Shown: positions 47,153 to 56,578, numbered from the stretch's first letter. The stretch: 64,000 bases of DNA from an uncultured Caulobacterales bacterium (GCA_903837135.1 CAILTK010000058.1:1-64000); one strand, 5' to 3'. Notes: generated by a model not told the origin, from the letters alone. Made by a program: numbers and translations.

Positions 47153-48157
47153 TCAGACCTCCGTCGCCGAAGCGGCCAGCAGGGCGCGCACCACGGTGCG
47201 GCGGCCGAGCTCGACCTTGTAGTCGTTGTGTCCGTGGCCGACCGCGCCTTCGAGAGCCAGGCGGGCGGCGGCGGTCGCCGTGTCTTCGGTCAGCGGCTTG
47301 CCGACCAAGGCGGCTTCGGCGGCCTTGGCGCGCCAGGGCTTGTAGGCCATGCCGCCGAGCCCGATGCGGGCATGGCGCACCACCCCGCCGTCGAGGTCGA
47401 GCGCCACCGCGGCCGAGGCGATGGCGAACTCATAGGACTGCCGGTCGCGGATCTTGAGATAGGTCGAGCGCCGCGCCCAGGGCGCCGCGGGCACGCGGAA
47501 GCCGACGATCACCTCGCCGGGGCGCAGGCTGTGTTCGATGTGCGGCCGATCCGAGCCCGTGTGCAGGTCGAGGATCGAGATCCGGCGCGCGCCGCCGGGG
47601 CCGACCAGCTCCACCTCCGCGTCGAGCGCCGCCAGCGCGACGGCGAAATCGCCCGGATACTGGGCGATGCAGCGCTCGCTGACACCAAGCACCGCGTGCT
47701 GGCGGTTGAAGCCGCCGATCGCGGCGCAGCCCGAGCCCGGCGTCCGCTTGTTGCACGCGGCCCAGCTCGGATCGCGATAATACGGACAGCGGGTGCGCTG
47801 GAGCACATTGCCGCCGAGGGTAGCCATGTTGCGAAGCTGGGGGCTGGCGGCGAGCTGGAGCGCCTCGGCGATCGCCGGATAGTCCCGCTTGACCGCGGGA
47901 TGGTCGGCGACCGCCGCCATGGCGGCGAGACCGCCCAGGCGCAACCCGTCCGGGCCGACCTCGATGCCGCTGTGCCGCGCCTTCAGCGGCGTGATGTCCA
48001 CCACCCGCTCGGGCCGCAGCACGTCGAGCTTCATCAGGTCGAGCAGGGTGGTGCCGCCGGCCAGGAACTGCACCTTGGCGTCGGTCTGGCCCTGGGCCGT
48101 GGGATGGCGCGCGGCCAACGCGGTCGTCTCGGCCCGATCGTAGGCGAAGGGGCGCAT
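47153..48157 (-). CDS. paoB: FAD-binding subunit of aldehyde oxidoreductase with extra Fe-S site (PaoB-like)
   Basis: A 334-residue subunit. FLAGGTTLLDLMKLDVLRPE is the FAD-binding region of the molybdenum hydroxylase family, and ATLGGNVLQRTRCPYYRDPS starts an insertion that holds four Cys (in RTRC, WAAC, GSGC and SERC). E. coli PaoB has an additional [4Fe-4S] cluster in this place, so this protein is expected to carry one too. The ATG at 48157 overlaps the paoA stop (TGATG). Part of the paoA-paoB-paoC operon. Confidence 0.88.
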   Translation of the reverse strand: MRPFAYDRAETTALAARHPTAQGQTDAKVQFLAGGTTLLDLMKLDVLRPERVVDITPLKARHSGIEVGPDGLRLGGLAAMAAVADHPAVKRDYPAIAEALQLAASPQLRNMATLGGNVLQRTRCPYYRDPSWAACNKRTPGSGCAAIGGFNRQHAVLGVSERCIAQYPGDFAVALAALDAEVELVGPGGARRISILDLHTGSDRPHIEHSLRPGEVIVGFRVPAAPWARRSTYLKIRDRQSYEFAIASAAVALDLDGGVVRHARIGLGGMAYKPWRAKAAEAALVGKPLTEDTATAAARLALEGAVGHGHNDYKVELGRRTVVRALLAASATEV

Positions 48158-48789
48158 CAGACCTGTCCCACCTTGGCCGGCGTCCCTGGACTGACGGCCA
48201 TCTGCGGCCTGGCCTGTTTGATGGCGGCGACGATCTTGGGATAGGCGGCGCAGCGGCAGAGATTGCCGCTCATGTACTCGCGGATTTCGTCGTCGGACCC
48301 GGCGTGGCCCTCGTTGACGCAGGCGATTGCCGACAGGATCTGACCCGGCGTGCAGTAGCCGCACTGGAAGCCGTCCTGGTCGATGAAGGCCTGCTGCATC
48401 GGGTGCAGACGGCCGCCGGCCTCGGCCAGGCCTTCGATGGTGGTGATGCGCCGGCCCTGCACCGAGACCGCGAGGATCAGGCAGCTCAGCACCCGCTCGC
48501 CGTCCACATGCACGGTGCAGGCGCCGCACTGGCCCTGGTCGCAGCCTTTCTTGGAGCCGGTCAGGTCCAGGTGCTCGCGCAAGGCGTCGAGCAGGCTTGT
48601 GCGCACGTCCAGCATCGCGCGCCGCGCCTGGCCGTTGACGGTCAGCGTCATGTCCACCTTGCCGGACGCGTCGCTTTGAGCCGCTCTGCCGGTCTCGGCG
48701 GCCGAGCCGACCGCGGGTACGGCGGCTATGCCCGCCGCCGCGCCGATGACATGGCGGCGACTGGGGCCTTCAGGCTGTGTGCGATCCAT
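48157..48789 (-). CDS. paoA: 2Fe-2S subunit of aldehyde oxidoreductase with Tat signal (PaoA-like)
   Basis: A 210-residue subunit. The N-terminus has PSRRHVIGAAAGIAAVPAVG, a twin-arginine signal that would export the folded complex. The plant-type ferredoxin domain has KKGCDQGQCGACTVHVDGER, and the second cluster domain has GFQCGYCTPGQIL and GNLCRCAAYPKI, all eight Cys present. It passes electrons from the molybdenum site to FAD. First gene of the operon. It starts 52 bases past the end of the leftward acylase gene, on the same strand. Confidence 0.92.
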   Translation of the reverse strand: MDRTQPEGPSRRHVIGAAAGIAAVPAVGSAAETGRAAQSDASGKVDMTLTVNGQARRAMLDVRTSLLDALREHLDLTGSKKGCDQGQCGACTVHVDGERVLSCLILAVSVQGRRITTIEGLAEAGGRLHPMQQAFIDQDGFQCGYCTPGQILSAIACVNEGHAGSDDEIREYMSGNLCRCAAYPKIVAAIKQARPQMAVSPGTPAKVGQV

Positions 48790-48844
48790 CGACGGCTCCG
48801 ACGTGTCCGGGAAAATCCCGTTCGACGCGCGGGGTTCCTAGCGC

Positions 48845-51052
48845 TCAGCTTCCCGGATGGTATCGCCGCTCGGTGTGTCCCTTGAGCTGGTCCGGATAGA
48901 AGTAGACCTCGCGCAGCCGTCCCGAGGCGTAGCGTTCCGCCTCGTCGTCGAAATGGTCCGACATCGGATCGCCGCTCTCGCCGCCGGCGGTCACCGCCTT
49001 GGCCCGGACGCGCGGTCCGAACTCGACCACCGCGACGAAGCTGTTGCCGCTCGTGCCGTAGTAGCGCCGGGTGCCGTAGGGCCGCGCCCCGAACGAGGCC
49101 AGCGAGCCCCAGGTGGCCGAGGTGAAGGGCACCGGAATACTCGGCCCGTTGTCGTCGAAGTGCTGGACGATGCTGTCGTCGAGCCGCTGGAAGCGGTTGA
49201 TCTGTCCCCAGGGCGTGCGCCAGGTTCCGAAATCCTTCTTCAGCTTATCCGACGCCTCCTCGAGCGCGGCCAGCTTCTGCGCCGCTGTGGTCTGGGTGGC
49301 GATATAGTCGAAGATGTAGGTCTTGGACTTGCGCGCCTCTTCCTGGGTCCGGGTCACCAGGAGTTCGCCCCAGTACACGGCCAGGGAGGTCGGGACCGAA
49401 TCCGCGCCCCAGCGGTAGTTCCAGCTGCGCAGCAGAGCCATCTCGTCCTTGAGCCGGGCCCTTTGCGGGTCGTCCGGCGGAAGGGCGTCGTACGCGCGGA
49501 CCAGCGGCGGCGTGATCTCGGCGAAGGCCGGCAGATAGCTGTCGTAGGCCACGGCGTTCAGCCCCTCGAGGGTGAGGCCGGTCTTGCCGGTCAGCAGCAG
49601 GGTGGCGTGCAGGCCGCGCGCGTTCTCGCCCGCCTGATCCATATAGCGCGGATAGGCCGAGCGTCTGGGGCTGTCGGGTCCGGCGGCCGAATAGGGCCAG
49701 TCGTTGGTGTTGAAGATCCAGCCGACCTTGGGGTTGAACAGGTGCGGCGCCTCGTTCAGCGCGTGCAGCCCGCGCCAGTCGGAGGCCGGGTCGGCGCCGT
49801 CCACCGGATGTGAATAGTCGAACCGGTCGTCGCGCCTCGGGATGAACTGCGGGTGCAGATAGGCGATGTTGCCGTCGGCGTCGGCGTAGATGGTGTTGTT
49901 GGAGGAGTTGGCCTTCAGCTCCATCGCGCGCATGTACTGGGTGTAGTTGCGCGCCTTGGTCAGCAGGAACGACTGGCTGAGCGCCTCGATCGGCCTGTTC
50001 ATCAGCGAGACCGCCACCCATTTGCCGTCGCGCTCGCGCACGATCGGGCCGTGGTGGGTGCGATAGACCGTGAAGCTGCGGCTCGCCATGGCGCCGGCGG
50101 CCGTGCGGTAGGGAACCACGACGGTCGACACCATCACCGGACGGAGCTGGCCGCCGTAGCGATAGAAGAGCTTGCCGTCCTTGTGCACGATGGTCTCGGC
50201 GAACTCGTCCACCGCGTCCGACCCCGAGGTGGTGTGCATCCAGCCCAGCCGGTCGTTGAAGCCCTGATAGAGGAAGAACTGGCCCCAGGTCGCCGCGCCG
50301 TAGGCGTTCAGTCCCTCGCCGCTTTTCACCTGCATCTCCGAACGGAAATAGAACGAGGTGTGCGGATTGATCAGCAGGAGGGCGTGGTGGTCTGCGGTGT
50401 TCTTCGGCGCGATGGCGATGCCGTTGGAGCCGGAGGGCTCGCGAAGAAACTCCGGTACGTCTTTGACGGGGGCTTCTTCGGTCAGCAGGGCCAACTGCTT
50501 TTCGCCGTAGAACCGCTCGAGGTCCTTCAGCGACACCCGCTCGACGTCGCCGCCGATGCTGCCTTCGCTGAAGCTGAGCGCCATCCATGGCTCGAAGCGG
50601 CGGATCACCCGGGGATGAATCTCCGGATGGACTGAAAGGTAGTAGTTCAATCCGTCGGCCCAGGCGTTCATCAGCGCCTTGAGCGGCCCGGGGCTGCGGG
50701 CGTAGAGGGCCTTCAGCGTCACGGGATCGATGAACAGTTTCATCCGCAAATCACGGTAGACTTCCCGCTCGCCCTCGGCTTCGGCGAGCCGACCCTGGGC
50801 GTTGAGGAAGTTGGTCTCCACACGATTGAAGTCGTCCTCGGCCTGGGCGTAGATCATGCCGAACACCGCGTCGGCGTCGCTCTTGCCGGTGATGTGGGCG
50901 ATGCCCCAGTCGTCGCGGACGATGGCGACGGCCTTGGCCTCGGCCTGCCAGCGGTCGGCTTCGCTCCGGGCCGGCGCGGCCCCTGCCGGCGTCGCGGCGA
51001 GCCCCGCCGCCATCGCGATCGCCACCATCGCCAGCCGCCCCATCTGCGTCAT
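48845..51052 (-). CDS. penicillin acylase family N-terminal nucleophile hydrolase
   Basis: A 735-residue exported protein from ATG 51052 (GGGGAG just upstream) with a signal peptide ending AGA-AP (about residue 25). Early motif VAIVRDDWGIAHITGKSDAD is the family opening. EPSGSNGIAIAPKNT (about 225) marks the expected self-cleavage site, where Ser becomes the N-terminus of the beta chain, followed by LLINPHTSF. Close to AHL acylases (QuiP/PvdQ class) and cephalosporin acylases; members cleave amides of N-acyl-homoserine lactones or beta-lactams in the periplasm. Which one is not readable from sequence. Full length. Confidence 0.88.
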   Translation of the reverse strand: MTQMGRLAMVAIAMAAGLAATPAGAAPARSEADRWQAEAKAVAIVRDDWGIAHITGKSDADAVFGMIYAQAEDDFNRVETNFLNAQGRLAEAEGEREVYRDLRMKLFIDPVTLKALYARSPGPLKALMNAWADGLNYYLSVHPEIHPRVIRRFEPWMALSFSEGSIGGDVERVSLKDLERFYGEKQLALLTEEAPVKDVPEFLREPSGSNGIAIAPKNTADHHALLLINPHTSFYFRSEMQVKSGEGLNAYGAATWGQFFLYQGFNDRLGWMHTTSGSDAVDEFAETIVHKDGKLFYRYGGQLRPVMVSTVVVPYRTAAGAMASRSFTVYRTHHGPIVRERDGKWVAVSLMNRPIEALSQSFLLTKARNYTQYMRAMELKANSSNNTIYADADGNIAYLHPQFIPRRDDRFDYSHPVDGADPASDWRGLHALNEAPHLFNPKVGWIFNTNDWPYSAAGPDSPRRSAYPRYMDQAGENARGLHATLLLTGKTGLTLEGLNAVAYDSYLPAFAEITPPLVRAYDALPPDDPQRARLKDEMALLRSWNYRWGADSVPTSLAVYWGELLVTRTQEEARKSKTYIFDYIATQTTAAQKLAALEEASDKLKKDFGTWRTPWGQINRFQRLDDSIVQHFDDNGPSIPVPFTSATWGSLASFGARPYGTRRYYGTSGNSFVAVVEFGPRVRAKAVTAGGESGDPMSDHFDDEAERYASGRLREVYFYPDQLKGHTERRYHPGS

Positions 51053-51200
51053 CCTGATCTCCCCGTGTGCGGACGTCATAGCGCGGAGCGGCGGCGCAGC
51101 GCAAAGCCGTCGGCGATTGTGACACCGGCGCCAAGCTCTGCGATAACGCTGCGGGATGGCGCGAGGCCGGCGGAGGAGCCGGCGCATTCAGGACCGATCG

Positions 51201-51821
51201 ATGACTCACCGCGAACCCCTGCTCGAGCCAGTGGCCATCGCCGACCTCAGGCCGACCCAGATCACCGTCGGCTTTCGGGAGGTCAACGAGAAGCGCAGGG
51301 CCTGGCGCGCACGCGGCGGCCTGAACGGCTCGGAGTTCCTGGGTCGCCACATGATCCCGGTACTGAAAGGACCCAAGGGCCGACCGTTCGTGATCGATCA
51401 TCACCATCTGGCCCGGGCCCTGCTCGACGAAGGCGTCAAGGAGATCGCCGTGGACGTGGTCGTGGACCTGTCGAAGCTCGGCAAGGACGAGTTCTGGGTT
51501 CTCTGCGACAACAAGGGCTGGTGCCATCCCTACGACTCCAGCGGCGTGCGGCGCGGCATGGACGCCATTCCCAAGGACATCGCCGCCCTGACCGACGATC
51601 CCTACCGCAGTCTGGCGGGCGAACTCCGTCGCCGGGGCGGCTTCGCCAAGGACACCACCCCCTTCAGCGAATTCATCTGGGCCGACTTCCTGCGCCGGCG
51701 GATCAAGCCCACGGCGGTGGCCAAGGACTTCGACGCGGCGATGGCGAAGGCGCTGGTGCTGGCCAAGGGCCTGTCGGCGGCGCATCTGCCCGGCTGGTGC
51801 GGCCCGGTGGACGATAACTGA
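51201..51821 (+). CDS. ParB-like (ParBc_2) protein
   Basis: A 206-residue protein from ATG 51201 with AGGA upstream. PVAIADLRPTQITVGFREVN and GRPFVIDHHHLARALLDEGV match the ParB-like domain of the ParBc_2 family, with the His triplet at the place of the GxxR nucleotide site in ParB. There is no helix-turn-helix and no parA nearby, so it is not a chromosome partition protein. The C-terminal half (KDTTPFSEFIWADFLRRRIK) is characteristic of the same family. Function unknown. Divergent from the acylase gene. Confidence 0.8.
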   Translation: MTHREPLLEPVAIADLRPTQITVGFREVNEKRRAWRARGGLNGSEFLGRHMIPVLKGPKGRPFVIDHHHLARALLDEGVKEIAVDVVVDLSKLGKDEFWVLCDNKGWCHPYDSSGVRRGMDAIPKDIAALTDDPYRSLAGELRRRGGFAKDTTPFSEFIWADFLRRRIKPTAVAKDFDAAMAKALVLAKGLSAAHLPGWCGPVDDN

Positions 51822-52004
51822 CGTCTCCGGAGCGTCGCCGCGACACCCGCCGATCTGCTCCGCCGATGCGCTTTGCGGCGGTTATCTGATACAGGTCAGC
51901 CCTTCGGGGACGAGACAGGTCCAACCCTTGACACTGTCCGGCAAACCTGAGGGCATCGTCCTATCGGGACGGGCAGAAGAAGAGAACGCGGCGAGTACGA
52001 TCGG

Positions 52005-53252
52005 TTGATGACCCCAAGCAGAAGTCGGCGCTTCGACGAGAAGCGCGAAGAGATCATCGCCTGCGCCACAGCGCTGATCAACGAGCGCGGGGTTCGCGGC
52101 ATGACCTTGGCTGACGTAGCGTCAGTCGCCGGCATCGTTCCCACCAGCATCGCCTACTACTTCGGCAAGAAGGAAGCCCTGGCCGCCGCCTGCTTCGAGG
52201 CCGGCCTAGACCGGATGATGCAGCTGATCGCCCTCGCCCACCAGGAGGCGACCGCGCGGGAGCGGCTCACGGTCTTGCTCAGGAGCTATTTCGATCTTAA
52301 GCGGCGCGTGGCCGAGGGGTTCGAACCGGCGATCCCGATCTTCAGCGACATCCGCACCTTGAGCGAGCCCTGGTCCAGCCAGGTCCGCGAACGCTGGAAG
52401 TCGTTTTTCCAGGCCACGCGCGACCTGCTGAGGACGCCGGAAATGGCCTGGCTGCGCGACCGGGCGGCCGCCTCGCGCACCAACATGATCATCGAGCACA
52501 TGCTGTGGCTCAGCGTCTGGCTGCCGCGCTACGATCTGGATGAATACCCGCGCCTGTGCGAGCGGATGCTGGACATCCTGCTCGACGGGATCGCTTTGCC
52601 CGGCGCCGTCTGGGCCCCCCAGCCGATCGATCTGTCGAACGACGCCGCCGACGAACCGGGCATGCCGGACGCCCTGCTGATCGCCGCCACCCGGCTGATC
52701 AACCAGCACGGCTACAAAGGCGCGTCGGTGGACAAGATCTCCGCCTCGCTCCAGCGCACCAAGGGAGCCTTCTACCATCACATCGACGGCAAGGACGACC
52801 TGGTGGCGGCCGGGTTCGAACGGTCGTTCGAGGTGCTGCGCACGGCGCAGAACAAGGGCCTGGCGCTGGAGGGCGACGCCTGGATCCGCCTTCATTCGAT
52901 CGTGGCGGCGCTGGCCGACTTCCAGATCTCCCCGTCGGGGCCCCTGATGCGCATCTCGGCCCTGCAGTCGCTGCCCGAGCCCATGCGGCGGAAGGTGATC
53001 GACGGCTCGGACCGGATCGCCCGCCGATTCTCCGGCATGGTCTCGGACGGGGTGGCGCAGCGCGCCCTGCGCCCGATCGACCCGGCCATCGCCTCGCAGA
53101 TGCTGAACGCCGCGATCAACGCGGTCGCCGACCGTCACCTCGCCAAGCAGGACCCCCAGCTCGAACGGGCGCCGCTGCAATACGCCGTACCCATGCTGTT
53201 CGGCATCCTGTGCGGCCCGGTGCGCGAGGTGCTGGGACCGCGGCAGGGCTGA
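52005..53252 (+). CDS. tandem double TetR-family regulator
   Basis: A 415-residue protein with two complete TetR units. The first helix-turn-helix lies at 11-70 (MTLADVASVAGIVPTSIAYY, then FGKKEALAAACF) with its ligand domain to about 200. The second starts at 221 (ASVDKISASLQRTKGAFYHH, then IDGKDDLVAAGFE) with its own ligand domain to 415. TetR proteins are usually about 200 residues with one unit; here the fused pair could bind DNA as an intramolecular dimer or bridge two sites. It converges with the PQQ dehydrogenase gene (4 bases between stops), so it may regulate that locus. A TTGACA at 51928 is a possible -35 element. Confidence 0.88.
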   Translation: MMTPSRSRRFDEKREEIIACATALINERGVRGMTLADVASVAGIVPTSIAYYFGKKEALAAACFEAGLDRMMQLIALAHQEATARERLTVLLRSYFDLKRRVAEGFEPAIPIFSDIRTLSEPWSSQVRERWKSFFQATRDLLRTPEMAWLRDRAAASRTNMIIEHMLWLSVWLPRYDLDEYPRLCERMLDILLDGIALPGAVWAPQPIDLSNDAADEPGMPDALLIAATRLINQHGYKGASVDKISASLQRTKGAFYHHIDGKDDLVAAGFERSFEVLRTAQNKGLALEGDAWIRLHSIVAALADFQISPSGPLMRISALQSLPEPMRRKVIDGSDRIARRFSGMVSDGVAQRALRPIDPAIASQMLNAAINAVADRHLAKQDPQLERAPLQYAVPMLFGILCGPVREVLGPRQG

Positions 53253-53256
53253 ACGT

Positions 53257-55236
53257 TCAACGCCCGTCCGGCGAGAGGGCCAGCAGCACGTTCACGCCGT
53301 TGCCGCCGGTGCGCGAGGCGCCGTTGAAGCCCGACATCAGATAGACCATGCCGTTGGCGAGCACGGGGCCGCCGCCCATGCCGTCGATCCCGCCGCCCGG
53401 ATGGCTTTTGACCGCGTTGGCGGTGTCGTAGGTCTGACCGGTGGTGGAGAAGGCCCAGATCACCTTGCCCGTGGCGGCGTCGTAGGCGCGCAGCCAGCCG
53501 TCGAGACCGCCCTCGAACACCGCGCCGGGCATGGCGCTCGGCGGCGCGGACTGGGCGCGGATGCAGGCCCCCTTGGCGTAGTCGCCGGAGCGGTCGCCGG
53601 CGTAATGGCAGGGCGCCTTGGGCGCCGGCAGGCTCCATGCGATCCGGCCGGTGGCGGGGTCCAGCGCGTAGACGCCGGGCCGGCCCTTGGACGCGCCCGG
53701 AGCCGAGACCAGCGCCGCCGGCGCCCCGGGAACCTCGCCCAGCAGCAGGGCCGTATCGGCGATGGCGATGTAGAGGCGTTTGGGGTCGCTGCCGATGCCC
53801 CATTCGATCCCGCCGAGGGCCGAGCCCGCGCCGACCGGGGTCTTCCACAGCAGCTTGCCGGTGGCCGGATCCATGCCGTAGGCGATGCCCGACTTCTGAC
53901 CCGAGAGCAGGATCTGCCGCCCACCCGTTTTGGGGCCGCCCTTCAGCGTGAACAGGATCGGCGAGGCGCCGAAGTCGTAATCGGGGCCGCGCGGGTTCGG
54001 ACAGTTGGGCGAGCGGAACTGCGGCTCGCAGCCCATGGTGTAGTTGTCGCCCGCCGTGACCTGGGTGCGCCAGCGCACCTTGCCGGTCTTCATGTCGAGG
54101 GCGACGATGGCGTCGTCGCCCTTGGTCGGCGCGTCCGTATAGCTGTCGCCGGTGGCGACGTAGACCAGGCCGCGCTTCAGGTCCGCCGTCGGCGCCGACC
54201 AGATCGCGGCGCCGGCCGGGCCCTGCAACTGCACGCCCAGTTCAGTCTTGCGGGTGGGACGCAGCGGCTCATCGATCATCGCGGTTCGCCACAGGACGTG
54301 GCCGCTCTTGAGATCCAGCGCCGTCAGCGAGCCGCGGAAGCTGCAGCAGGGGTAGGTCTTCTGGATCGCCGAGCCTTCCTCGCCCGAGGACATGGGCACG
54401 AACACCCTGTCGCCGGCGATGATCGGCGCGCCGGCCATGCCCGCGGCCGGGTGGGCGTCCAGCACCGTGCTGCGCCACAGCTCCTGCCCGGTCTGGGCGT
54501 CGTAGGCGCGGGCGGTCTTGTTGGCGAGGCCGATCACCGTCACCCAGCCGCTCGGCGACACGGGCGAACGGATCACGCTCGGCGTGGTGCGCGACACCGC
54601 GTCGGTGGCGGCCCAATGCACACAGCCGGTATCGGCGTCGAGGGCGTAGAACCGGCCGCCGCGGTTGGTGACGAACAGCCATTTGCCGGTCACCGTCACC
54701 TGGCCGCCGCCGGCCAGGGCCATCGACCATTTGACCTTCAGCGTCGGGATCTCGGCCAGGGTGAACCCCGGATGCGGCTGATATCGGGTGGCGTCGGCGT
54801 CGCGGCCGATGGTGGACCAATCGAAGGGGCCGACGCTGATCGGCGGGTTGACCGCGCACATCTGGTCGACGCCCGCCGTAGGGGCGGGACGCCGGCGGGG
54901 GGCGGCGTCGCCGGCGGAGGGCGGGTCCTGGCCGGGCGTGAGATAGGCGGCGACGGACTGGATTTCGTCCGGCGACAGGCCCTTGGCCATGGGCGCCATG
55001 ACGCCGCTGGTGAGGGCGGTGACCACGTCGACGCGGGGGCGCTTGGCGAGGTCGGGCCGCGAGGGGGCGCGCTCGATCGGCGGCTCGTGGCAGAGCTTGC
55101 AGTGCGCCTGGAACACCGCCTCGCCGGCCGGCGCGCCGGCGGCAGTCGTCTCAGCGCGCGACGCGGCCGGCGCCGCAAGCAGTACCGCCGAGGCCGCGGC
55201 GATGAAGAGGCTCCTGGCCCAGGCGGCGTTGGTCAC
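53257..55236 (-). CDS. PQQ-dependent dehydrogenase with N-terminal cytochrome c domain (polyvinyl-alcohol dehydrogenase-like)
   Basis: A 659-residue protein with a signal peptide (residues 1-28). FQAHCKLCHEPP holds the heme-c CXXCH (Cys46, Cys49, His50), with a candidate Met axial ligand near residue 80. The rest is a beta-propeller with repeated W/Y-ALD-A-TG motifs (FYALDADTGCVHW; YALDPATGRIAWS; GWLRAYDAATGKVIWAF). TYPCCSFRG has the adjacent Cys pair seen in PQQ enzymes. The order heme domain then propeller is that of polyvinyl-alcohol dehydrogenase (cytochrome), not of methanol dehydrogenase. It would oxidise an alcohol in the periplasm. Last gene of a four-gene leftward operon. Confidence 0.87.
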   Translation of the reverse strand: MTNAAWARSLFIAAASAVLLAAPAASRAETTAAGAPAGEAVFQAHCKLCHEPPIERAPSRPDLAKRPRVDVVTALTSGVMAPMAKGLSPDEIQSVAAYLTPGQDPPSAGDAAPRRRPAPTAGVDQMCAVNPPISVGPFDWSTIGRDADATRYQPHPGFTLAEIPTLKVKWSMALAGGGQVTVTGKWLFVTNRGGRFYALDADTGCVHWAATDAVSRTTPSVIRSPVSPSGWVTVIGLANKTARAYDAQTGQELWRSTVLDAHPAAGMAGAPIIAGDRVFVPMSSGEEGSAIQKTYPCCSFRGSLTALDLKSGHVLWRTAMIDEPLRPTRKTELGVQLQGPAGAAIWSAPTADLKRGLVYVATGDSYTDAPTKGDDAIVALDMKTGKVRWRTQVTAGDNYTMGCEPQFRSPNCPNPRGPDYDFGASPILFTLKGGPKTGGRQILLSGQKSGIAYGMDPATGKLLWKTPVGAGSALGGIEWGIGSDPKRLYIAIADTALLLGEVPGAPAALVSAPGASKGRPGVYALDPATGRIAWSLPAPKAPCHYAGDRSGDYAKGACIRAQSAPPSAMPGAVFEGGLDGWLRAYDAATGKVIWAFSTTGQTYDTANAVKSHPGGGIDGMGGGPVLANGMVYLMSGFNGASRTGGNGVNVLLALSPDGR

Positions 55237-55282
55237 GTGGTCTTCCCCCGACTGTCAGTCCGGGCTTGTCGTCCGCCCGGTA

Positions 55283-56578
55283 CTAGCTTGGCAGTTTCAA
55301 TTCCTTGGCGATGAAGTGGCCGGCCACGCACTGGACCAGGAAGGCCAGCACGAACACCGGCGCCAGGCTCAGCATGCCGTACTCGAGGCCCTTGGCCGCC
55401 CCGAACATCGGCTTGAAGTGATCGCTCATGAAGCCGACGAACAGCGGGCCGCCGCCGAGACCGACCAGGTTCAGCACGAACAGCAGGAGCGCGCCCGAGA
55501 CCACCCTTTGATGGGCGGGCACGGCGTTCTGGACCACGGCCAGGGCCGGGGCCAGGTACATGTTGTTGAGCAGGGCCGGGCCGGCGAAGCACAGCAGGGA
55601 AAGCTGCCAGGTCGGCGCATAGACCGCCGCGACCATGAACGGCAGGCTGAGCAGGATGGAGACGGCCGGCACCATGGCGTAGGCGCGCGGGCGCATATGG
55701 CCGAGCCGGTCGACCAGCACGCCCGACAGCCAGGTGCCGAGGGCGCCGGTGACGCCCGACATCAGGCCGTAGTAGAGGGCCACCTGCGGCAGGCTCATGC
55801 CCTTGGCGCGCATCAGCAGCGAAGGGGTCCAGCCCAGGAGGCCATAGCCGACGAAGGCGGTGACGCCGCAGCCGAGCGCCGTGAGGGCCAGCATGGGGCG
55901 GCCGAAGAACAGGCCGATGGCGGCCAGGGGGTTGCCGGTGTGCGGGGAGGCGCCGCCGTCGAATCGGCCGCGCGGCGGCTCCCGAACGGTGAGGTAGAAG
56001 ATCGGCGCGATCACCAGGCCGACCACGCCGAGCGCCTTGAAGGCGGCCTGCCAGCCATAGTGCGCGGCGATATAGCCGCCGCTCATCGCCCCGAACATGG
56101 TGCCGAACGGCACGCCGAGCGAGAAGATGGCCAGGGCCGTGCCGCGTTCGCGCGGTGGAAAGTAGTCGGAAATGATCGAATAGGACGGCGGGGCGCCGCC
56201 CGCCTCGCCGACGCCGACGCCCATGCGCGGGATCGCCAGGGTCAGGAAGCTGGTGGCGAAGCCGCAGGCGGCGGTGAAGAAGCTCCACAGGGCGGCGGCG
56301 CCCGACACCACCCGCACCCGGTTCACCCGGTCGGCCAGGAGGCCGACGGGGATGCCGATCACGGTGTAGAACAGGGCGAAGTAGAGGCCGGTGAGCGACC
56401 CCAGCGCCGTGTCCGATAGATGCAGCGCTTTCTTCACCGGCTCCTGCAGCACGGTGAGGAACTGCCGGTCGAGGAAGTTCAGCGTGTAGACGACCAGGAG
56501 GGCCGCCAGCACATAGTAGCGATAGGGACCGACCTTTACCGGCGCGGCCGTCTCGCCGCTGTCAACGCTCGTGCTCAC
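55283..56578 (-). CDS. MFS transporter, spinster-like
   Basis: A 431-residue membrane protein with about 12 helices. YVLAALLVVYTLNFLDRQFL is the opening motif of the spinster branch of MFS, GLLADRVNRVRVVSGAAAL the loop 2-3 signature and GVGVGEAGGAPPSYSIISDY the helix-5 motif. Members in alphaproteobacteria are often found with catabolic dehydrogenase genes and TonB receptors. It probably moves the product of the PQQ enzyme, or a related compound, across the inner membrane. 46 bases upstream of the PQQ enzyme gene. Confidence 0.88.
   Translation of the reverse strand: MSTSVDSGETAAPVKVGPYRYYVLAALLVVYTLNFLDRQFLTVLQEPVKKALHLSDTALGSLTGLYFALFYTVIGIPVGLLADRVNRVRVVSGAAALWSFFTAACGFATSFLTLAIPRMGVGVGEAGGAPPSYSIISDYFPPRERGTALAIFSLGVPFGTMFGAMSGGYIAAHYGWQAAFKALGVVGLVIAPIFYLTVREPPRGRFDGGASPHTGNPLAAIGLFFGRPMLALTALGCGVTAFVGYGLLGWTPSLLMRAKGMSLPQVALYYGLMSGVTGALGTWLSGVLVDRLGHMRPRAYAMVPAVSILLSLPFMVAAVYAPTWQLSLLCFAGPALLNNMYLAPALAVVQNAVPAHQRVVSGALLLFVLNLVGLGGGPLFVGFMSDHFKPMFGAAKGLEYGMLSLAPVFVLAFLVQCVAGHFIAKELKLPS

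Noticed and set aside
44888-48244. Open frame of over 1,100 codons antisense to the pao operon
   Set aside because: It covers two genes with clear catalytic motifs and reads as low-complexity Arg/Gly/Asp; a high-GC shadow.
51201-51821. ParB chromosome-partition protein
   Set aside because: It lacks the helix-turn-helix and dimer domain of ParB, there is no parA, and I saw no parS cluster; only the ParB-like fold remains.
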